Position numbers and translations under genes: made by a program. From positions 1 to 11,536 of the forward strand of contig CAIVZW010000554.1 in NCBI GenBank assembly GCA_903910495.1: 11,536 nucleotides of DNA, in the 5' to 3' direction. Below the pieces are notes generated by a model, which ran no database searches, was not told the DNA's origin, and was given only the letters and a program-made list of their open reading frames with translations. Numbering within the stretch: the first letter of the stretch is position 1; each line of letters starts with the position of its first letter. Below are positions 7,070 through 11,536 of this stretch, piece after piece. The DNA comes from an uncultured beta proteobacterium (lineage in GTDB: Bacteria; Pseudomonadota; Gammaproteobacteria; Burkholderiales; Rhodocyclaceae).

Positions 7070-7699
7070 ATGAAACCGACCGGGCGGGGGTTTTCCATGA
7101 TCGAACTGATCATTGCGCTGGCGGTACTGGGCGTACTGCTGGCACTTTCAGCCCCGAGTTTCAATGCCTGGATCAGCAACACGAAAATTCGTACGGCGGC
7201 GGAAGTCATCCAGAGCGGGCTGCAACTGGCCCGTGCCGAGGCCGTGCGGAGAAATGCCCGGATCAGTTTTCAACTGACGAGCAGCACGGCCGCTGACTGC
7301 GTTCTGGCCACTACAGCGACCAGTTGGGTGATCACGTACGGAACTGATGATCCGACCGGAAAGTGCGACGTCGCCTTGCTCAACGAAGCCTTTCCGGTGA
7401 GCGACGCGACCAACAATCCGGTGCCGCGCATCATCCAGGCGCGCACGGCGGCCGAAGGGTCAAGCAATGTGCTGGCGGCGGCGGATCAGTCGGTCATCGT
7501 TTTCAACGGACTGGGGCGCGTGACCAATCCCAGTGCCAATCCTATGGTAATCAACTTGCAGAATGCCACCGTCGGCTGCCAGACGACGAGCAATAAAGCC
7601 CCGCCGCTGCTGCGCTGTCTGAGAGTCACGGCGTCCATTGGCGGGCAGATCCGCATTTGTGATCCGATCCTGCCGGGCACGGATCCACAGGCGTGTTAG
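7070..7699 (+). CDS. fimU: FimU/FimT-type (GspH-like) minor pilin
   Basis: This is a 209-residue prepilin cleaved at G7/F8, giving a mature start FSMIELIIALAVLG with the conserved Glu at +5. ARAEAVRRN (54-62) is the hallmark of the GspH/FimT family and follows the N-terminal helix. The C-terminus RICDP followed by DPQAC is also typical. Cysteines in the globular part (77, 99, then CQT, CLR, RICD and the final Cys) suggest several disulfides. In P. aeruginosa FimU joins PilV, PilW and PilX to form the minor pilin complex that primes assembly and carries PilY1. The gene begins 3 nt after the pilE-like stop, with GGAGG (7055-7059) inside the end of that gene as ribosome-binding site, so the two are probably translationally coupled. 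Confidence 0.9.
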   Translation: MKPTGRGFSMIELIIALAVLGVLLALSAPSFNAWISNTKIRTAAEVIQSGLQLARAEAVRRNARISFQLTSSTAADCVLATTATSWVITYGTDDPTGKCDVALLNEAFPVSDATNNPVPRIIQARTAAEGSSNVLAAADQSVIVFNGLGRVTNPSANPMVINLQNATVGCQTTSNKAPPLLRCLRVTASIGGQIRICDPILPGTDPQAC

Positions 7700-7707
7700 G
7701 AGAGAAC

Positions 7708-8166
7708 ATGCGCAAACCTCAATCGGGCGTCATGCTGCTGGAAGCACTGATTGCCATCCTCATATTCTCTCTCGGGGTGCTCGGGATCGTCGGCATGCAG
7801 GCCTCGGCGATCAAGGCCTCACGCGATGCCAAATACCGGACCGACGCCGGCCTGCTGGCCAACGAACTGATCGGGCAGATGTGGTCTGGGAATCGCGACG
7901 GCACCACCCTGCAAACCAACTTTCAGGGCGATGGCGAACAGTCCGGCTCGACCAATGTGCTGGTCGATGGCCCGATTTATACCGCCTGGCTGCAGCGGGT
8001 GGTCGACACCCTGCCGGACGTGGTGGCCAATCCGCCGGTGGTCTCGGTCGTCCCCGGGGTCATCGGTCCGCCGCAGACCGGCAGTGTGGTGACGGTGATG
8101 GTGTTCTGGAAGTCGCCAAACGAAACCGTCGCCCACAACTATCGCGTTGTTGTGCCAATCATCTAG
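7708..8166 (+). CDS. pilV: PilV minor pilin
   Basis: This is a 152-residue prepilin. The leader MRKPQSG is cleaved before V8, and the mature start VMLLEALIAILIFSLGVLGI has Glu at +5. Next comes GMQASAIKASRDAKYRTDA with LANELIGQMW, the block that identifies PilV-type minor pilins (compare LANDLAERM-like segments in the family). No cysteines are present. I start at ATG 7708 because AGGAGA (7698-7703) lies just before it; the frame can be read from a GTG at 7693, but that overlaps the fimU stop. The gene is 8 nt downstream of fimU and 8 nt upstream of the pilW GTG. The protein is expected in the inner membrane and in the pilus-tip priming complex. Confidence 0.9.
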   Translation: MRKPQSGVMLLEALIAILIFSLGVLGIVGMQASAIKASRDAKYRTDAGLLANELIGQMWSGNRDGTTLQTNFQGDGEQSGSTNVLVDGPIYTAWLQRVVDTLPDVVANPPVVSVVPGVIGPPQTGSVVTVMVFWKSPNETVAHNYRVVVPII

Positions 8167-8174
8167 AGGTTGCC

Positions 8175-9455
8175 GTGATCCCAACTGCTTACCGCACAGC
8201 GGCAACGAAGCCCCGGATCCTGCCGAGGACCCAGACCCGGACGCGCGCCGGACAGACGCCGCGCGTGTCGCGCCGGGCGTTGCACGCCGGTTTCAGCCTG
8301 GTCGAAGTGATGGTGGCCATGGTCATCGGACTGCTCGGCATCATCGTCATGATGCAGGTGTTCAGCGCTGTCGAGAAGCAAAAACGGACGACCACCGGCG
8401 GCGATGACGCGATCAACAGCGGCTCCATTGCTCTTTATGGCGTGGAGCGCGATATCCGGCAAAGCGGCTGGGGGATCAATGCCCTGCCGTTGATCGGCTG
8501 CAGTGTCTCGGGGCTGGCGGTTGGCGTTTCCATTCCCCTGGTGCCGGTGACGATCAATTCCGCGCTGATCACGGGTCAGGATGACAATACGGATACCCTG
8601 CTGGTCATCTCCGGCAATGGCAATGGAACGGTAGAGGGCGATTTTATCGTCTCGCAGGGGGGGGACAACTTTGGCGTGCAGACGCTCAAGGCCTTCAATC
8701 CGCCGGACCGGGTGGTTGCTACGCCTTCGACCAGGCCGGCTCCGTGCTCCCTGGCGTCTTATACGGTTGCTCCGATTACCGGCTCGACGGTGGCGCTGAC
8801 CACCACCATTACCGATCCGACCGTGATGACCAATGGCAAGCTGTACAACCTGGGTGCAAATCCCTTCATCCGCGCCTATGCCATCCGTAACGGTACCCTG
8901 ACGATGTGCAACTACCGGACGGCCGATTGCGGCGCCGCAGCCAATAACACGGACCCGGCAATATGGGTGCCCATTGCCAATGGTGTGATCAGCCTGCGCG
9001 CGCAATACGGGCGCGATACCGCGACCGCGGCCATGGATGGTATAGCCGATGTGTGGGATCAAGCCGTGGCGACTACGGCAACGCCGGTCAGTACCGATGG
9101 CACAAAAAATACCAATGCCTGCGGGCTGCTCCGGGTTTCCGCGCTGCGCATCGCGCTGGCAGCGCGCAGCAACCAGCCGGAAAGAACACTCGACTGGCCA
9201 GCGCTCACCCTTCACGTCACGACCCCGCAAACGATCGATGTCGCCAGTTCGACTACCACTCCCTTGCCCTGGGCGGGGAGCAGCCAGGTTGCCTTTACTA
9301 TCAATGCAACGGAAGCCGGGAACGTTCAAATCGTGCCGGCCAGCCCCGATGCCACCGCGACCTGGCCGACCTGGCAGGATTTCCGCTACAAGGTGTTCCA
9401 GACCGTTGTACCGCTTCGTAACATAACCTCGATGGGGATGGTGGACGGATGTTAA
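8175..9455 (+). CDS. pilW: PilW minor pilin, GTG start, long leader
   Basis: This is a 426-residue prepilin. The N-terminal motif AG/FSLVEVMVAMVIGLLGIIVMMQVF has Glu at mature +5. Identifying PilW features are LRAQYGRDT with IADVWDQ in the distal half and the C-terminal KVFQTVVPLRN. The protein primes assembly and helps carry PilY1 at the tip. GTG 8175 has AGAGG (8165-8169) five nt upstream and gives a 39-residue, arginine-rich leader. An in-frame GTG at 8265 would give a 9-residue leader, but no good ribosome-binding site precedes it. The frame continues open upstream to 7638 inside pilV and fimU, but that extension is a shadow. A run of eight G (8657-8664) lies in the coding sequence. The stop codon overlaps the pilX start by 7 nt. 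Confidence 0.88.
   Translation: MIPTAYRTAATKPRILPRTQTRTRAGQTPRVSRRALHAGFSLVEVMVAMVIGLLGIIVMMQVFSAVEKQKRTTTGGDDAINSGSIALYGVERDIRQSGWGINALPLIGCSVSGLAVGVSIPLVPVTINSALITGQDDNTDTLLVISGNGNGTVEGDFIVSQGGDNFGVQTLKAFNPPDRVVATPSTRPAPCSLASYTVAPITGSTVALTTTITDPTVMTNGKLYNLGANPFIRAYAIRNGTLTMCNYRTADCGAAANNTDPAIWVPIANGVISLRAQYGRDTATAAMDGIADVWDQAVATTATPVSTDGTKNTNACGLLRVSALRIALAARSNQPERTLDWPALTLHVTTPQTIDVASSTTTPLPWAGSSQVAFTINATEAGNVQIVPASPDATATWPTWQDFRYKVFQTVVPLRNITSMGMVDGC
8657..8664 (+). repeat. poly-G tract of eight within pilW
   Basis: Eight consecutive G residues span the codons CAG GGG GGG GAC of pilW. Gain or loss of one G would shift the frame and truncate PilW. Shorter G6 runs are present in pilX at 9514-9519 and 9860-9865. 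Confidence 0.95.
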
Positions 9456-10138
9456 ATCGACACTTTCCGGCGCACCGGCGCCCTGCAGTCTTTTCCAATG
9501 GACAGGCACGGCAGGGGGGCGTGGTCCTGCTGATCGCCCTGATCATCCTGGTGGCGCTGTCGCTCGGCGGTATCGCCCTGGTTCGATCCATCGACACCAC
9601 CAATCTGATTGCCGGCAATCTGGCCTTTCAGAAATCGGCGATGTACTCCGGTGAAGCCGGAACCGAAGATGCGATCAACTTTTTCCTTGAGGCCACCATA
9701 GCGTCCTCGCTGCAGAGCGGTGACTCGACCAAGGCCTATACCGCCGCAACGCCTGTGGCGTCCACGGGCTACAACCCGCCGGACTGGGATGCCTACTGGG
9801 CCAGCATCGACCCCGCACCGTTAACCATACCGGTCAGCGCCAAATCCTGCGGGCATGGCGGGGGGCGTGTCTGTACGCTGCCGACCGAGCTCGATGCCGC
9901 CGGCCAGCGCAGGGGCAATACCGTGTCGTATACGATCCAGCGCCTGTGCGAAACCGAAGGCGATCCGCGGACTGCGTTCTGTGCCAATGCCGCCAAAAAA
10001 CCCGCGTCGTCCGGGGCCAGCCTGGCCTCGGGCAGTATTGCTCTAGCCATGTCTTCCCAGTACTACTACCGCGTCACGACGCGGACAGTTGGCCCGCGCA
10101 ATACCGTGAGTTATATCCAAACCATAGTTGCCCGATAA
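9449..10138 (+). CDS. pilX: PilX minor pilin
   Basis: This 229-residue prepilin-like protein has RQGG/VVLLIALIILVALSLGGIALVRS at its N-terminus. This is the PilX N-terminal family pattern, followed by DTTNLIAGNLAFQKSAMYSGEAGTED (residues about 49-74), which is characteristic of PilX. Mature position 5 is not glutamate, as in GspK-type tip pseudopilins, so it is expected at the very tip of the priming complex. The leader before the presumed cleavage after G24 is long (24 residues). Cysteines occur in KSCGHGGGRVC and CETEGDPRTAFC. The ATG (9449) overlaps the last 7 nt of pilW, and GGTGG (9441-9445) may serve as ribosome-binding site. The C-terminus ends in SYIQTIVAR. pilY1 follows after 15 nt. 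Confidence 0.88.
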   Translation: MLNRHFPAHRRPAVFSNGQARQGGVVLLIALIILVALSLGGIALVRSIDTTNLIAGNLAFQKSAMYSGEAGTEDAINFFLEATIASSLQSGDSTKAYTAATPVASTGYNPPDWDAYWASIDPAPLTIPVSAKSCGHGGGRVCTLPTELDAAGQRRGNTVSYTIQRLCETEGDPRTAFCANAAKKPASSGASLASGSIALAMSSQYYYRVTTRTVGPRNTVSYIQTIVAR

Positions 10139-10153
10139 GACCCGGAGCCTGCC

Positions 10154-11536
10154 ATGACTACTCATACCCCGTTTGCCGCATTTAAAGCACTGACTGGAAC
10201 CCTGGCGGGCATCCTCCTCTCCGGCGTACTGGTGGCCAATGCCCACGCGGCAGCCACCGCGCTCGGCACCGAACCCTTCACCCTGTCGACCAAGATCAAT
10301 GCCCTGCCCAACATCATGTTCGTTCTGGATGACTCGGGCAGCATGCGCAGCGATTTCCTGCCGGACTGGGCGGGGCCTTACCAGGCCACAGTAAGCGGTG
10401 TTCTCACCGTGATTACGCCGCCGCATCGCTTCTTCAATGGCGCCTATAACGGCGTGGCCTACAACCCCGGCACCTACTACCGGCCGCCGGTGATGTACAC
10501 CAATGCCGGGGCGCTTGATACGACGACCTATCCGAGCATGATCGGCCAGGGTGCAGATACCGGCGGGGATGGCTCGGCCACCACCTCGCTGCCCAACTGG
10601 CGGGCGGTCAAGGTCGATGGCTACGGCATCCAGTCCACGGCCACCAGCAATCTGGAAGGCAATGCCTTCTCCTACACCACGGTCGCCGGCGAGTATTGCA
10701 CCAGCGGGCAACTGCGAACCTGTACCGCGTCGGCGACGGCTACCGGCAGTTACACCTTCCCCGCCAAGTTGCGCTGGTGTACTACCTCGGCGATGTCGCT
10801 GGATACGACGGGCAATGCCGGCACCAATTGTCAGGCCAGCAATATCGATACGACCGACGTGGGCGTTACCAACTACACCTATGCGCGCATGCCGCGACCG
10901 CGCATCGCGACCATTACGGTCACGGTGGCGGGTACCGTGACCAGCATTACCGTCGATGGGCAGCAGATCCTCTCCGCGGCCAGCGTTACCGGAGGAACAA
11001 CGACCGATGTCGCGACGGCCATCAAGGACAGCATCAATGCCTGCACCCTGGGCAAGGTCGGCACCGTGTGCACGGTGGTCGGCTACAGCGCCACCAGCTC
11101 GAATAATGCGGTGACCGTCACCGCCCCGGGGGCCATCACCTCGACACCGGTGATCACCGTGGGCACGGCAACGGCCAGCGCAACGGCATTTTCCGGCGGC
11201 AATGTGCCCGGCGCCAGCCTATTCACGGTCATTACGCCGACGGTCAACGCCTACGCCTATCCGGGCACGGCAAGCAAGGATCCCAACCGCGTCGATTGCG
11301 CCGGGAGCACCTGCACCTATGTCGAAGAAATGACCAATTACGCCAATTGGTACGCCTACTATCACACGCGCATGCAGATGATGAAAACCTCGTCGAGCAT
11401 CGCCTTTTCCAGCGTGACCGACAAGTTCCGCGTCGGCTATTACAGCATCAACGATGGAGCGGGCGGCCAGTTCCTGAACGTCAGCGCGTTTGACGGGGCG
11501 CAGAAGAATCTCTGGTATTCCAAGTTTTTCAGCGCC
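10154..11536 (+). CDS. pilY1: PilY1-type pilus-tip adhesin (partial, 3' end outside window)
   Basis: The frame is open from ATG 10154 to the end of the window (461 codons). Residues 1-32 form a Sec signal peptide with a hydrophobic core (ALTGTLAGILLSGVLVANA) and a likely cleavage after AHA. A von Willebrand factor A domain begins at about residue 50; the MIDAS motif DDSGSM supplies D59, S61 and S63. The fold is interrupted by a large insert, including a threonine/valine-rich beta module at about 250-347. It resumes with CAGSTCTY, TNYANWYAYYHTRMQMM (around Y400) and a helical-strand stretch typical of PilY1 VWA regions. The C-terminal beta-propeller and calcium site expected in PilY1 lie beyond the window. 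The protein is exported and displayed at the pilus tip, where known PilY1 proteins support adhesion, mechanosensing and control of retraction. GGAG (10144-10147) precedes the start. Confidence 0.9.
   Translation, partial: MTTHTPFAAFKALTGTLAGILLSGVLVANAHAAATALGTEPFTLSTKINALPNIMFVLDDSGSMRSDFLPDWAGPYQATVSGVLTVITPPHRFFNGAYNGVAYNPGTYYRPPVMYTNAGALDTTTYPSMIGQGADTGGDGSATTSLPNWRAVKVDGYGIQSTATSNLEGNAFSYTTVAGEYCTSGQLRTCTASATATGSYTFPAKLRWCTTSAMSLDTTGNAGTNCQASNIDTTDVGVTNYTYARMPRPRIATITVTVAGTVTSITVDGQQILSAASVTGGTTTDVATAIKDSINACTLGKVGTVCTVVGYSATSSNNAVTVTAPGAITSTPVITVGTATASATAFSGGNVPGASLFTVITPTVNAYAYPGTASKDPNRVDCAGSTCTYVEEMTNYANWYAYYHTRMQMMKTSSSIAFSSVTDKFRVGYYSINDGAGGQFLNVSAFDGAQKNLWYSKFFSA

Noticed and set aside
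7638..8174. Upstream extension of the pilW frame into pilV and fimU
   Set aside because: The extension is in a different frame from the real pilV and fimU and has no protein-like content. The pilin N-terminal motif lies well downstream.
8163..9509. 448-codon minus-strand open frame opposite pilW
   Set aside because: The translation is Arg/Gly/His-rich and low in complexity, and the frame lies wholly antisense to a recognisable pilin gene.

Overview
The window looks like chromosomal DNA from a betaproteobacterium, most likely Rhodocyclales-like (Dechloromonas, Azonexus or Accumulibacter relatives). This is inferred from the G+C-rich coding style, the acs plus DUF294/CBS neighbourhood and the style of the type IV pilus minor pilins. 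No rRNA, tRNA, CRISPR array, insertion sequence or attachment site was recognised.

Left part (1-3721, all minus strand): acs (acetyl-CoA synthetase) is followed by a Rho-independent terminator. Immediately after it comes a cyclic-nucleotide-binding/CBS/DUF294 nucleotidyltransferase-like gene that runs off the left edge. This is an acetate-activation and signalling neighbourhood. The terminator lies almost on top of the ribosome-binding site of the second gene, so it probably acts as a readthrough or attenuation point.

Middle part (3873-5682): two short-chain dehydrogenase/reductase genes form a tight minus-strand operon (5481 to 3873). A 38-codon unknown small ORF reads divergently from them on the plus strand. 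The substrates of the two enzymes cannot be read from the sequence.

Accessory insert (about 5700-6470): a ccdA-ccdB type II toxin-antitoxin pair (gyrase-poison family) on the minus strand, with visibly lower G+C than its neighbours. It has a candidate palindromic operator upstream and a candidate terminator downstream. It sits between the SDR locus and the pilus operon.

Right part (6626-11536, plus strand): a compact minor-pilin/tip operon, pilE-like - fimU - pilV - pilW - pilX - pilY1, with gaps of 3 to 15 nt or a 7-nt overlap. The products should form the priming and tip complex of a type IV pilus, with secreted PilY1 (VWA/MIDAS motif, cut off by the window end) as tip adhesin or sensor. 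Points of interest are an eight-G tract in pilW, an ambiguous and unusually long PilW leader, a pilE-like gene in first position, and a beta-rich module inserted within the PilY1 VWA region.

Nothing here is clearly an undescribed system. The most discussable items are the pilus-tip operon peculiarities, the terminator in front of the DUF294 gene and the ccdAB insertion.
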